Assembly (NCBI RefSeq): GCF_000385135.1
Contig: NZ_ARQM01000010.1
Location: 2,046,001-2,110,000, forward strand
DNA length: 64,000 bases
DNA from: Promicromonospora sukumoe 327MFSha3.1
GTDB lineage: Bacteria > Actinomycetota > Actinomycetes > Actinomycetales > Cellulomonadaceae
Direction: 5' to 3'
Under the pieces are notes generated by a model, which had not been told where the DNA came from, ran no database searches, and saw only the letters and a list, made by a program, of their open reading frames with translations. Made by a program: the position numbers and the translations under genes. Numbering within the stretch: position 1 is the first letter of the stretch; each line of letters begins with the position of its first letter. Shown here piece by piece: positions 33,770 through 42,372 of this stretch.

Positions 33770-34597
33770 TCAGCTGCGCGACGTCCGCCCCGCCAGCGCC
33801 CGGAAGGCGACGGTGAAGCTGACCAGCGCGACCGCGGCGATCGAGGCGGCGCCCTGCCAGAGGGCGGTGCCGTCCCAGCCGTCCATGATCAGGGACCGCA
33901 GGGCCGCGAGCAGGTAGGTGACGGGGTTGTAGACCGCGATGGTGGCGAGCCACCCGGTCAGGGCGTCCAGCGGGAGGAAGGACGTGGTCAGGAACGCGAA
34001 CGGGAAGAACAGCAGGAAGCTGGAGCTGACGGCGGCAGGATTCCCGGTGCGGAGCGCGATGGCGTACGGGAACCCGGTGAAGGCGAGACCCCAGAACCCG
34101 GCCAGCAGCAGGAAGGCGACGACGCCGGCCACCCCCGTGGCGAACCGCACCCCGAGGGCGAAGCCGAGCGCCAGCACGGGCACCGACAGGGCGATGACCA
34201 GCACGAGGTCGGCCACCATCAGCCCCAGCAGCAGCGAGGTGCGGTGCATCGGCGCGAGCAGGAGCCGGTCGAAGTAGCCGCCGGTGATGTCCGTGACCAG
34301 CGCGCTGGCCCGCGAGACGCCGGTGACCGCGAACACGATCGCGACCGGGATCTGGAACGCCTTGAAGTCGTCGATCCCGGCCACCGTGGCGACGTCGGAC
34401 AGCGCCCCGACGTTGACGACGAAGAAGAAGACCGGGATGACGAGCGCGGGGATGATCGCCTCCGGCTCCCGGGGGATCTGCCGCAGGGCGCGGATCGCGA
34501 CGGAGGCGAGGTCGTGCCAGAAGCCGGCGGGGCGGCCCTTGACGGTCTGCTGCCGGACGTCCTGCGTGCTCCGGCCGGTGCTCCGGTCCGTGGTCAT
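33770..34597 (-). CDS. ABC-2 type exporter permease (DrrB-like)
   Basis: A 275-residue permease with six predicted helices and a basic cytoplasmic N-terminus (WHDLASVAIRALRQIPREPE). The segment GGYFDRLLLAPMHRTSLLLG after helix 2 is typical of DrrB-type permeases paired with drug-resistance or lipid-export ATPases, and FPFAFLTTSFLPLDAL with NPVTYLLAALR is the conserved end. It overlaps the ATPase stop as ATGA, so the two form one exporter. The substrate is not evident. Confidence 0.9.
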   Translation of the reverse strand: MTTDRSTGRSTQDVRQQTVKGRPAGFWHDLASVAIRALRQIPREPEAIIPALVIPVFFFVVNVGALSDVATVAGIDDFKAFQIPVAIVFAVTGVSRASALVTDITGGYFDRLLLAPMHRTSLLLGLMVADLVLVIALSVPVLALGFALGVRFATGVAGVVAFLLLAGFWGLAFTGFPYAIALRTGNPAAVSSSFLLFFPFAFLTTSFLPLDALTGWLATIAVYNPVTYLLAALRSLIMDGWDGTALWQGAASIAAVALVSFTVAFRALAGRTSRS

Positions 34598-35556
34598 GGC
34601 CGGCCCTTCTCCTCGTCGTCCAGGATCCGCTCGCCCGTGACCCGGAAGAAGACGTCGTCGAGCGTCGGGCGGCGCAGGGCGAGCTCGCGGACCCCGATGC
34701 CCGAGCGGTCGAGCGCGAGCGCCACCGGGCTGATGGCCCGGGCGCCGTCCTCGACGGAGACCATGAGCCGGTGGGCCTCGACGTCGATGCTCCGGATGCC
34801 GCCGAGGCCGGCCAGCGCGGTGCGCGCCGCGTCGGGCCGGTCCGCGACCTCCACGACGACGACGTCGGTCCCGATGGTGCGCTTGAGATCCTCGGGGGTG
34901 CCCTCGGCGACGATCAGGCCGTGGTTGATGATCCCGACGCGGCCGGCGAGGGCGTCGGCCTCCTCGAGGTACTGGGTGGTCAGGAAGACGGTCATGCCGA
35001 GGTCGCGGTTGAGCCGCCGGATCTCCGCCCAGACGGCCGCGCGGCTGAGCGGGTCGAGCCCGGTGGTGGGTTCGTCGAGGAAGAGGACCTGCGGGTTGTG
35101 CACCAGCGCGAGCGCGACGTCGAGGCGGCGCTTCATGCCCCCGGAGTAGGTCGCCACGCGGTCGTCGAGGGCGTCGCCGATGTCGATGAGCTCGCGCAGC
35201 TCCGCGACCCGCTGCGCCGTCTCCCGCGCGGTCAGCCCGTAGAACCGGCCCTGCAGGCGCAGCAGCTCCAGGCCGGTCTGCTTGTCGTCGAGCGCCGCCT
35301 CCTGCAGCGCCACCCCGATGCGCAGCCGGACGGCGGTGGCGTCGTCGACCACGTCGTGCCCCGCGACCTTGGCCGTGCCCCGGGTGGGCGCCAGGAGCGT
35401 GCAGAGCACCCGGGTCAGCGTCGACTTCCCGGCGCCGTTGGGCCCCAGGAACCCGTAGACCTCACCCGCCTCGACGCTCAGGTCGACGCCGGCCACCGCC
35501 CGCTTGTCACCGAAGTGCCGCTCGATGCCGCGGGCCACGACTGCCTGCTCTGGCAT
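34594..35556 (-). CDS. ABC exporter ATPase (DrrA-like)
   Basis: A 320-residue nucleotide-binding protein. Walker A is FLGPNGAGKSTLTRVL, the Q-loop GVALQEAALDDKQTG, the signature YSGGMKRRLDVALAL, Walker B VLFLDEPTTGLDPLSRAA, and the switch region LTTQYLEEADALA carries Gln where His is usual, as in DrrA-type proteins. A C-terminal domain of about 90 residues with DDVFFRVTGE is the DrrA extension. It powers the permease encoded immediately downstream (4-bp overlap). ATG 35556 begins MPEQAVVARG; the longer frame to 35988 is antisense to the neighbouring hydrolase. Confidence 0.93.
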   Translation of the reverse strand: MPEQAVVARGIERHFGDKRAVAGVDLSVEAGEVYGFLGPNGAGKSTLTRVLCTLLAPTRGTAKVAGHDVVDDATAVRLRIGVALQEAALDDKQTGLELLRLQGRFYGLTARETAQRVAELRELIDIGDALDDRVATYSGGMKRRLDVALALVHNPQVLFLDEPTTGLDPLSRAAVWAEIRRLNRDLGMTVFLTTQYLEEADALAGRVGIINHGLIVAEGTPEDLKRTIGTDVVVVEVADRPDAARTALAGLGGIRSIDVEAHRLMVSVEDGARAISPVALALDRSGIGVRELALRRPTLDDVFFRVTGERILDDEEKGRP

Positions 35557-35632
35557 GCCCGTCCCTCCCGTGACACCACTGTGGCAGGCCGGGGCACGGG
35601 GAGCGCGCGGAGCGCGAGGCCGCCTGTCTTCG

Positions 35633-35661
35633 TTGTACCCGCCCGGCGGTCCTGTCAGGAT
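35633..35661 (+). promoter_or_regulatory. Promoter of a leaderless hydrolase gene
   Basis: TTGTAC (35633-35638) and CAGGAT (35656-35661) are 17 bp apart. The -10 ends six bases before the ATG at 35668, so the mRNA probably begins at the start codon. It lies between divergent genes (ABC ATPase start at 35556). Confidence 0.6.
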
Positions 35662-35667
35662 GCCGGG

Positions 35668-36621
35668 ATGGTGGAGATCGTCGCGTCCTCGGGTTCCGTC
35701 ACGCTCTCCGGGACCCTGTGGCTGCCCGACGACGCCCCCACCGCCCTGCTGGTCATGCACCCCGGGTCCGGGCCGTCCGACCGGCACAACGACGTGTACT
35801 TCCCGCCGATCCGGAACGCGCTGCTCGCCGCGGGGGTCGCCGTCGCGGCGTTCGACAAGCGCGGCGTCGGCGGGTCGACCGGTTCGTGGCTGGCGGCCGG
35901 GATCGAGGACCAGGCCGACGACCTGCTGGCCGGGCTGGCGGCCGCCGTGGATCGGGTGCCCGGGGTGCCCGCGGGTGTCTTCGGGCACAGCCAGGGCGGC
36001 TGGGTCGTGCTGGAGGCGTGCCGCCGCGCGGGTCTCGGTTCAGCGACACTGCCCGGGCCGAGGTTCGCGGTGACCAGCTCAGGTCCCGCCGTCAGCGTGA
36101 TCGAGCAGGAGCGGTACTCAGTGCGCAACGCCGTCCGCGCCCTGCCGGAGGCCGACCGAGCGAGCGCGGTGGCGGCCGCCGACCAGGTGCTCGACCTGAT
36201 GCGGGACGGGGCGCCCCACGCCGACCTGACCGAGCTCCTGTCGGCCTACCCCGCCGAGGCCGAGGGACTGGCCGGGGTCTGGGGCATCAGCACCGGCATC
36301 ACCGCGGAGGAATGGACGCACCTCGTCCTGGTCGGTGCCTACGACCCGCTGCCGGCGCTGCGCTCGCTGTCCGTGCCGCTGCTGGCCGCGTTCGGGGGCG
36401 ACGACCCGGTGACGCCGTCGGTCGCGAGCGTCGAGGTGCTGCGGCGCGAGGTAGCGGCCGGGCTGCTGAGCACGGAAGTGCTGGCGGGCGGGAACCACCG
36501 GATGGCGGCACCGGGCGCGGTGGACGACGGGGCGGGACCAGGGGCGTTCGTGCCCGGATTCCCGGAGGTCGTGGTCGAGTTCGCGGTCGCGCAGGCGAAG
36601 CAGGGCGTCGTCGGGCGGTAG
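35668..36621 (+). CDS. Alpha/beta hydrolase
   Basis: A 317-residue alpha/beta hydrolase. LVMHPGSGPSDRHNDVYFPP forms the oxyanion region, VFGHSQGGWVVLEACR is the nucleophile elbow (GHSQGG), AAFGGDDPVTPS holds the acid and VLAGGNHRMAAPG the catalytic His. The opening strands LSGTLWLPDDAPTALLVMHP and the FDKRGVGGSTGSW block are like those of peptidase S9-related and dienelactone hydrolase-type esterases. No signal peptide, so cytoplasmic. It is monocistronic, with a leaderless promoter before it and hairpins after it. Confidence 0.85.
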   Translation: MVEIVASSGSVTLSGTLWLPDDAPTALLVMHPGSGPSDRHNDVYFPPIRNALLAAGVAVAAFDKRGVGGSTGSWLAAGIEDQADDLLAGLAAAVDRVPGVPAGVFGHSQGGWVVLEACRRAGLGSATLPGPRFAVTSSGPAVSVIEQERYSVRNAVRALPEADRASAVAAADQVLDLMRDGAPHADLTELLSAYPAEAEGLAGVWGISTGITAEEWTHLVLVGAYDPLPALRSLSVPLLAAFGGDDPVTPSVASVEVLRREVAAGLLSTEVLAGGNHRMAAPGAVDDGAGPGAFVPGFPEVVVEFAVAQAKQGVVGR

Positions 36622-36622
36622 T

Positions 36623-36680
36623 GCTCGTGCCGCGGCCACCCGAGCCGGGCGATTCACCGGGAACGGGTGAGGGCACGAGC
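36623..36680 (+). other. Nested inverted repeats upstream of the DUF7144 gene
   Basis: GCTCGTGCC (36623-36631) pairs with GGCACGAGC (36672-36680). Inside, TCACC (36654-36658) pairs with GGTGA (36666-36670). The structure follows the hydrolase stop directly and could be part of its terminator or of a structured leader for the next gene. Confidence 0.4.
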
Positions 36681-36712
36681 CCACCGGCGCACTGGAGTGA
36701 GGAGGGAACGGG

Positions 36713-36735
36713 AGACCGCGCGCTCCGCGCGGTCT
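36713..36735. terminator. Short-loop GC hairpin
   Basis: AGACCGCGCG (36713-36722) pairs with CGCGCGGTCT (36726-36735) around CTC. A plausible terminator between the hydrolase and the DUF7144 gene; TCTTC follows on the plus strand. Confidence 0.6.
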
Positions 36736-36780
36736 TCGGCGAGGACTGACCTCGTCGTTCCTGCCCGACAAGGAGCGAAC

Positions 36781-37230
36781 ATGACCAGCGCACAATCCTC
36801 CGGGCCCGACCCCTACCCCGGGATGACCCCGGTCGCCTACTACGGCCCTCCACCTGACGCCCCCAGCCCCGCGGGCTTCGGGGGCGCCATGCTCATCGTG
36901 GTGTCCCTGTTCCAGATCCTGCAGGGGATCTCCGCCGTGGCCCAGGACACGGTGTACGTGACGGGCGTGGACTACGTCTACGCCTTCGACGTGACGACCT
37001 GGGGCTGGATCCACATCGCCCTGGGTGTGCTCGCCCTGATCGCGGGGATCGGGGTGCTGGGCCGCCAGACCTGGGCGTTCGTCACCGGGATCGTGCTCGC
37101 CGGCCTGGCGTGCCTGGCGAACTTCGCGTTCATCCCGTACTACCCGATCTGGAGCCTGATCATCATCGCCTTCTACCTCCTGGTGATCTGGGCGCTGAGC
37201 ACCCGCTTCTCGCGGCGTGCCGAGGCGTGA
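36781..37230 (+). CDS. DUF7144-type four-helix membrane protein
   Basis: A 149-residue membrane protein. A Pro/Tyr-rich N-terminal tail of about 35 residues precedes four helices: AMLIVVSLFQILQGISAVA, WIHIALGVLALIAGIGVL, WAFVTGIVLAGLACLANFAF and SLIIIAFYLLVIWALS. The short segment between helices 1 and 2 with YAFDVTTWGW and the IPYYPIWS turn are the family's fixed points. Function unknown. AAGGAG lies five bases before the ATG. It converges on the SulP gene (28-bp gap). Confidence 0.8.
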   Translation: MTSAQSSGPDPYPGMTPVAYYGPPPDAPSPAGFGGAMLIVVSLFQILQGISAVAQDTVYVTGVDYVYAFDVTTWGWIHIALGVLALIAGIGVLGRQTWAFVTGIVLAGLACLANFAFIPYYPIWSLIIIAFYLLVIWALSTRFSRRAEA

Positions 37231-37258
37231 CGACCACATACCGCCGACCGAGGTCCTC

Positions 37259-38752
37259 TCAGAGCCGCTGCGCGAACCGCACCGGCTCCACGGTCTCCGC
37301 GCTGTGCCGGGCCGCCCAGTTCTCCAGGGAGGCACGGCAGGCGTGGTCGAGGTGGTGCAGGTCCGCCAGGTCCACCTCGACGGGGCGGTCCTGCGGGAGC
37401 GCCTCCAGCTGGTCGAGCAGCTTGGGCAGCCGCAGGAACGTCGCGCTGCCGCTCAGGCGCACGGTGAGCGGGCCGGTGCCCGGGTCGGTCACGTCCAGGT
37501 GCACGCGCGAGGTGTCCCAGGCGGTCTTGACCACCGAGAGCGCCAGCCCGACCAGCACGCCCTCGAACATGCCCACCGAGACGATCGCCAGCGCGGTCGC
37601 CGTCAGGACGAGGGCCTCGCCCCGGTGCTCCCGCCACAGCCGCCGGATCTCCGCCAGCGGGATGAGCTTGAAGCCCGCGTGCACCAGCACGCCGGCCAAC
37701 GCCGCCACCGGGATGAGACCGAGTGCCGCCGGCACCAGGGCCGCGAAGAGCAGCAGCCACACCCCGTGCAGCACGCGGGACGCCTTGGTCCGCGCCCCCG
37801 CCTGGACGTTGGCCGCGCTGCGGACGATGACGGCGGTCAGCGGCAGGGCGCCGAGCACACCGCACACCGCGTTGCCCGCGCCCTGCGCCATCAGCTCCTG
37901 GTTGTAGCGGGTGCGCGGCCCGTCGTGCAGCCGGTCGACGGCGGCCGCGCTGAACAGGCTCTCGGCCGACGCGATCAGCGTGAAGGCGAGGATCGTGCCG
38001 AGCACCCCGAGCTCGGCGAGCCGGCGGAAGTCCTCGGGCCCGGGCGGCTGGATCGAGTCGAGCAGGCCCTGCACCTCGACCATCGCCACCGACGGCTCGA
38101 GGAACGCGCCCGCCACGATCGCCAGGCCGACGGCCACCAGGGGTGCGGGGACTACCCGCAGCCGGCGTGGCATCCGCGCCCACAGGACGAGCACGGCGAT
38201 CGTGCCCAGCCCGAGCGCGAAGGACGTGAGCGCGGCGGGCGAGCGGACGACGTCGACCAGCATGCCGGGCAGGCCGGCGATCTTCGCGAGGCTCGTGGCG
38301 GGCGCGCCCAGCCCCGCCATCGAGTAGAGCTGGCCGGCGATCAGCACCAGGCCGATGCCGGCGAGCATCCCCTCGACGACCGAGACGGAGATGGCGCGGA
38401 ACCAGCGGCCCACCCGGAGCGCGCCCATCAGCAGCTGGAGCAGCCCGGTGGCGAGCACCAGCACCCCGAGCACCGGGAGGCCGAACTGCTGCACGGCCTG
38501 GTAGACCAGCACCGTCAGGCCGGCGGCCGGACCGCTGACCTGCAGGCTGCTCCCCGGGAGGAACCCGGTCACCAGCCCGCCGACGATGCCCGTGACCAGG
38601 CCCAGCTCCGCCGGGACGCCGGAGGCGACGGCCACCCCCACGCACAGCGGGACGGCGACGAGGAAGACGACGAACGAGGCGGTCAGGTCCGCCAGGAACG
38701 TCCGGCGGCGCGACGACGGCGGGGCGGCCGCCGCACTCCCGGGCGCGCTCAC
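37259..38752 (-). CDS. SulP-family inorganic anion transporter
   Basis: A 497-residue transporter. The membrane domain (about residues 20-385) contains FVVFLVAVPLCVGVAVASGV and the SSLQVSGPAAGLTVLVYQAV segment, conserved in the SulP/SLC26 fold, plus TLIASAESLFSAAAVDRLHD, which matches the BicA-like/SulP signature. The C-terminus carries a short STAS domain (about 405-490; PVEVDLADLHHLDHACRASL). Substrate may be sulphate or bicarbonate; BicA-type members open with similar sequence, and I cannot decide. The gene is divergent from the two-component system. Confidence 0.88.
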   Translation of the reverse strand: MSAPGSAAAAPPSSRRRTFLADLTASFVVFLVAVPLCVGVAVASGVPAELGLVTGIVGGLVTGFLPGSSLQVSGPAAGLTVLVYQAVQQFGLPVLGVLVLATGLLQLLMGALRVGRWFRAISVSVVEGMLAGIGLVLIAGQLYSMAGLGAPATSLAKIAGLPGMLVDVVRSPAALTSFALGLGTIAVLVLWARMPRRLRVVPAPLVAVGLAIVAGAFLEPSVAMVEVQGLLDSIQPPGPEDFRRLAELGVLGTILAFTLIASAESLFSAAAVDRLHDGPRTRYNQELMAQGAGNAVCGVLGALPLTAVIVRSAANVQAGARTKASRVLHGVWLLLFAALVPAALGLIPVAALAGVLVHAGFKLIPLAEIRRLWREHRGEALVLTATALAIVSVGMFEGVLVGLALSVVKTAWDTSRVHLDVTDPGTGPLTVRLSGSATFLRLPKLLDQLEALPQDRPVEVDLADLHHLDHACRASLENWAARHSAETVEPVRFAQRL

Positions 38753-39084
38753 AGCGGCGCGCCCTTGCCGGCGGAGGGACGGGCCTTGAGAGCTCGAGCC
38801 CGGCGAGCACGAGCCCCGAGAGCCCGTTCCCGGAAGAAACGAGCCTGGTCAGCGAAGGAACCGGCATGAACGAGTAGATGCTGCATCAGATACCCCCTGG
38901 TGCGCCCCCTGAGCGCATCGGTCGTCGACGAAAGTGCGGAACGTCGGGTAGGTGAGGTGCATGTGGTGACCCGGTACGAGCCCCGGTACGGATCGAGGCC
39001 GTGATTCGGCGTGTCCCTGCTGAGACCAAGTCTTGGGACTGAATCTCAGAGCAACCTCAGAGGGCGGGTGAAACAATCGGGCGC
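38753..39084. other. Divergent regulatory gap between the SulP gene and the two-component system
   Basis: 332 bp with no convincing gene. On the SulP side there are imperfect GAGCCCGnGAGnACGAGCCC-type repeats (about 38796-38850). A minus-strand frame of 75 codons crosses it but has no ribosome-binding site and no family resemblance. The right end holds the direct repeat and -10 described separately. Confidence 0.5.
39045..39077 (+). promoter_or_regulatory. OmpR-type direct repeat and -10 upstream of the response regulator
   Basis: CTCAGAG occurs at 39045-39051 and again at 39056-39062, an 11-bp period as used by OmpR/PhoB-family dimers. AACAAT (39072-39077) stands at -10, seven bases before the ATG at 39085, giving a leaderless transcript. 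The repeat covers the -35 position, which fits activation by the regulator itself. Confidence 0.6.
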
Positions 39085-39753
39085 ATGGACCTCGACGCCC
39101 GCCGTCTCCTGCTGGTCGAGGACGACAGGCGCCTCTCGCAGCTGCTCGTCCGACTGCTCACCGCGGAGGGCTACGACGTGGTCCCCGTCTACGACGGCCA
39201 GGCCGGGCTGCACCACGGGCTGACGGGCCGGTGGGACGCGCTCGTCATCGACCGCACGCTGCCCGCCATGGAGGGCGTCGACCTGGTCCGCCGGCTGCGC
39301 TCGCGGGGCATCACGACGCCGACGATGCTGCTCACCGCCCGCGGCACCACCGAGGACCGGGTGGAGGGCCTCGACGCCGGCGCGGAGGACTACGTCGTCA
39401 AGCCGTTCGACAGCGACGAGCTGCTGGCGCGCCTGCGGGCGCTCCTGCGCCGGCACACCGACACCTCCCCCGTGATCGACCTCGGGGGACGGCGCCTCGA
39501 CGTCGCGTCACGGCGGGTGCTCTCCCCCGACGCCGATCCCGTCGAGCTGTCCGCCCAGGAGTGCGCGCTGCTGCGGATCATCGCCGCCAACCCGGGCCGC
39601 GTGCGCAGCCGCGAGGAGCTGCACCGGCGCATCTTCCAGAACGCGGACAGCCCGAACGCCGTCGACACCTACGTCTACTACCTGAGGCGCAAGCTCGGCG
39701 CCGGCATGATCCGCACGGTGCGCGGCCTCGGCTACCAGCTCGGCGCCACGTGA
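39085..39753 (+). CDS. OmpR-family response regulator
   Basis: A 222-residue two-domain regulator. The receiver has the acidic pocket VEDDRR (Asp13, Asp14), phosphoacceptor Asp56 in LVIDRTLPAMEG, the switch Thr in LLTARG and the Lys in VVKPFD. The winged-helix output domain (about 130-222) includes LSAQECALLRIIAANPG and NAVDTYVYYLRRKLGAGMI. It forms a pair with the next gene through a GTGA overlap. An 11-bp-period repeat upstream suggests autoregulation. The stimulus is unknown; the divergent SulP gene is a possible target. Confidence 0.95.
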   Translation: MDLDARRLLLVEDDRRLSQLLVRLLTAEGYDVVPVYDGQAGLHHGLTGRWDALVIDRTLPAMEGVDLVRRLRSRGITTPTMLLTARGTTEDRVEGLDAGAEDYVVKPFDSDELLARLRALLRRHTDTSPVIDLGGRRLDVASRRVLSPDADPVELSAQECALLRIIAANPGRVRSREELHRRIFQNADSPNAVDTYVYYLRRKLGAGMIRTVRGLGYQLGAT

Positions 39754-40985
39754 GCGCTGCGATCAGCGACCGCCGGCTGCTGCGCAAGGCGTCCCTCGCC
39801 GTCGCCCTCCAGACCGGCGCCGCGGTCGGGATCGTCGTCTCCGCGGTGATCGCCCTGGTGTACGTCGTGGGGCTCGAGGCCCGGCGGGACGCGTCCGAGG
39901 TGAAGCTGCAGGCCAAGGTCGCCGAGGCCGGGAGCCACCACGTGACCCTGGACGGCACCGACACCGTCGTCGTGGACGGCATGCCCACGAACTGCCCGGA
40001 GCGCCACGTGCGGGAGACCGCGGCTCGGCTGCCCGACGGCCAGTCCCGGGTCGAGGTCTGCGGCAACCCGTTCCTCGCCTATGTCGGCGAGTCGCCCGAC
40101 GGCACCCGCGTCACCGCGATCATGAACTTCGTCGAGCAGCAGGAGGAGACCGAGCGGCTCACCCGGTTCTCGCTGGCGGCCGGCGCCCTCGGCGTCCTCG
40201 CCTCGGCGGTGCTCGGCTGGGCGTTCGGCCGCCGGGCCGTCCGGTCGCTCGGCGACGCCCTGGCGTCCCAGCGGCGGTTCGTCTCCGACGTCAGCCACGA
40301 GCTGCGGACGCCGCTGGCGATCCTGCTCACCCGGGCCCAGCTCCTGCAACGCGGTCCGGCGCACGACGAGGCCCAGCGGCTGGAGCTGGAGCAGCTGACC
40401 CAGGACGCCAAGATCGCCGCGGAGGTGGTCGACGACCTGCTCCTCGCCGCGGAGATCCAGCACCGGCCGCTCCCCCGGGTGCCGGTCGACCTGGGCGCGG
40501 TGGCCGGCGAGGTCCGGGCCTCGTTCGCCACGCGGGCGCAGCTCGCGGGCGTCGACCTGCTCGTCGACGCCCAGCCGGGTACCGACTACGTGGTCACGGG
40601 CACCACCACCGCCCTGCGCCGCGCGCTGTCGTCGCTCGTCGACAACGCCCTGGCCCACGTGGACGACGGCGGCCGGATCGTGATCTCGCTGCGGCCGCGC
40701 GGCGCGGGGATCGCCGTGGCCGTGATCGACGACGGCGAGGGCCTCGACCCCGCCCGGGCACGCGAGCTGACCATGCGGTTCCGGCGCGGGTCGCACGACA
40801 AGGCGGGCAGCGTGCGGCTGGGACTGGGTCTCTCGCTCGTCAGCGAGATCGTCACGGCCCACGGCGGGGAGCTGACGATCGACGGCGCGCCCGGGTCCGG
40901 TGCGACGTTCGCGCTGTCGTTCCCGGCGTCGAGCATCCCGCGCGGGAACCGGGAGGCGCCCGTGCACCTGTCACCGAGCGTGTGA
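39750..40985 (+). CDS. Sensor histidine kinase
   Basis: A 411-residue membrane kinase. Two helices (about residues 18-40 and 145-165) enclose an extracellular sensor of about 105 residues with two Cys (MPTNCPERHV and VEVCGNPFL), which might form a disulphide. No clear HAMP domain follows; the HisKA box FVSDVSHELRTPLAILLTRA comes about 35 residues after the second helix. The HATPase has LVDNALAH (N box), VIDDGEGLDPARARELTMRF (G1) and RLGLGLSLVSEIV (G2). It starts with GTG overlapping the regulator stop. Confidence 0.93.
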   Translation: MSAAISDRRLLRKASLAVALQTGAAVGIVVSAVIALVYVVGLEARRDASEVKLQAKVAEAGSHHVTLDGTDTVVVDGMPTNCPERHVRETAARLPDGQSRVEVCGNPFLAYVGESPDGTRVTAIMNFVEQQEETERLTRFSLAAGALGVLASAVLGWAFGRRAVRSLGDALASQRRFVSDVSHELRTPLAILLTRAQLLQRGPAHDEAQRLELEQLTQDAKIAAEVVDDLLLAAEIQHRPLPRVPVDLGAVAGEVRASFATRAQLAGVDLLVDAQPGTDYVVTGTTTALRRALSSLVDNALAHVDDGGRIVISLRPRGAGIAVAVIDDGEGLDPARARELTMRFRRGSHDKAGSVRLGLGLSLVSEIVTAHGGELTIDGAPGSGATFALSFPASSIPRGNREAPVHLSPSV

Positions 40986-41091
40986 GGGGCCCGGGTCTGG
41001 ACTACCGTGGCTGCGCCGGGGTGACGCTGCCCGTCCGCGTGACCGGGCAGGTTCCGTGGCGCACGTGCGCCGGACTACCGGGGAGGCGCTC

Positions 41092-42372
41092 GTGACCGAC
41101 CATGACGTGGTGATCGTCGGCGCGGGGCTGGCCGGTCTGGTGGCCGCGCTCGACCTGACGCGAGCCGGGCTCGACGTGCGGCTCCTGGAGCGGGCCGCGG
41201 AGCCCGGCGGGCGGGTCGCCGGCGAGATCGTCGACGGCTTCGTCGTCGACCGCGGGTTCCAGGTGCTCAACACCTCCTACCCCCAGGTGCGCCGCCGGCT
41301 CGACCTGACCGCGCTCGACCTGCGGCAGTTCGTCTCGGGCGCGCTGGTGCGCCGGGACGGCCGGCTGCACCGGCTCGTCGACCCGCGCCGGCACCCGGGC
41401 GGCCTGGTGAGCACCCTCGCGTCGGGCCTGCTGCCCTGGCGGGACAAGCTGGCCCTGGCCCGGTACGCGGCGCGGGCGGGCTACCGGCCCGTCGCCGAGC
41501 TGCTCGCCGAGCCCGAGACCACCGCAGCGCAGGCCCTGCGGCGGCGCGGCATCGGGGACGCCGGGATCGAGCGCTTCCTGCGGCCCTTCCTCTCGGGCGT
41601 GCTGGGCGAGGACGAGCTGGAGACCTCCAGCCGGTACGTGGACCTGGTCTGGCGCAGCTTCGCGCGCGGGCGTGTGGGCGTGCCGGCCGCGGGCATGTCC
41701 GCGATCCCGCGGCAGCTCGCCGCCCGGCTGCCGGACGGCGTGCTCATGTGCGGCGTGGACGTGCACCGGGTCGACGGGGCCGACGCGAGCAAGGCCGGCA
41801 CGAACGGGTCCGACGGCGCCCAGGTGCAACACTCCGGCGGGCGCCTGCGGGCCCGCGCGGTGGTCGTCGCGACCGACCCGCGGACGGCGGGCCGGCTCCT
41901 GCCCACGCTGGCCGTGCCGCCGATGCGCCCGCTCACGACCGTCTACCACGCCGCGCCGGAGCCGCCGGGCACGGGACCGATCCTGCTGCTGGAGGGCGGC
42001 GACGACCGGCTGGTCGCCAACTCCGTGGTCCTGACCGACGCCGCGCCGGAGTACAGCCGCGACGGCCGGGCGCTCGTCGCGACGTCGCTGGTGGGCGCCG
42101 CCGCGGCCGACGTCGACGAGGCCGCCCTGCGCCGGCGCCTCGCCCGCCTGTACGGCACGCCCACCGACCGGTGGGCGCACGTGCGCACGGTGCACGTGCC
42201 GGACGCCCTGCCCGCCGCGCAGCCGCCGCTGGGCGACCTGCGCCGGCCCGACGACCTCGGCGACGGCCTCTTCGTCGCGGGCGACCACCGCGACACGCCC
42301 TCGATCCAGGGCGCGATGGCCAGCGGGACCCGGGCCGCCCGCGCCGTCCTTCAGGCGATCGGGCCCGCGTAG
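41092..42372 (+). CDS. FAD-dependent amine oxidase / protoporphyrinogen oxidase-like oxidoreductase
   Basis: A 426-residue flavoprotein. The N-terminal dinucleotide fold VVIVGAGLAGLVAALDLTRA is followed by ERAAEPGGRVAGEI (the GG motif after the ribose-binding Glu). The C-terminal FAD contact is GLFVAGDHRDTPSIQGAMAS. The middle domain (LRPFLSGVLGEDELETSSRY) resembles carotenoid desaturase and PpoX-like oxidases. Substrate cannot be told. GGGAGG precedes the GTG start, which lies 106 bp after the kinase gene, so shared transcription is possible. Its end overlaps the end of the convergent carboxylesterase gene by 22 bp. Confidence 0.85.
   Translation: MTDHDVVIVGAGLAGLVAALDLTRAGLDVRLLERAAEPGGRVAGEIVDGFVVDRGFQVLNTSYPQVRRRLDLTALDLRQFVSGALVRRDGRLHRLVDPRRHPGGLVSTLASGLLPWRDKLALARYAARAGYRPVAELLAEPETTAAQALRRRGIGDAGIERFLRPFLSGVLGEDELETSSRYVDLVWRSFARGRVGVPAAGMSAIPRQLAARLPDGVLMCGVDVHRVDGADASKAGTNGSDGAQVQHSGGRLRARAVVVATDPRTAGRLLPTLAVPPMRPLTTVYHAAPEPPGTGPILLLEGGDDRLVANSVVLTDAAPEYSRDGRALVATSLVGAAAADVDEAALRRRLARLYGTPTDRWAHVRTVHVPDALPAAQPPLGDLRRPDDLGDGLFVAGDHRDTPSIQGAMASGTRAARAVLQAIGPA

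Noticed and set aside
35556-35988. N-terminal extension of the ABC ATPase
   Set aside because: The extension is antisense to the neighbouring hydrolase gene and lacks ATPase-like sequence; MPEQAV at 35556 is the sensible start.
38849-39076. Possible leader peptide for the SulP gene
   Set aside because: The 75-codon minus-strand frame has no ribosome-binding site and lacks the regulatory codon run expected of an attenuator peptide.
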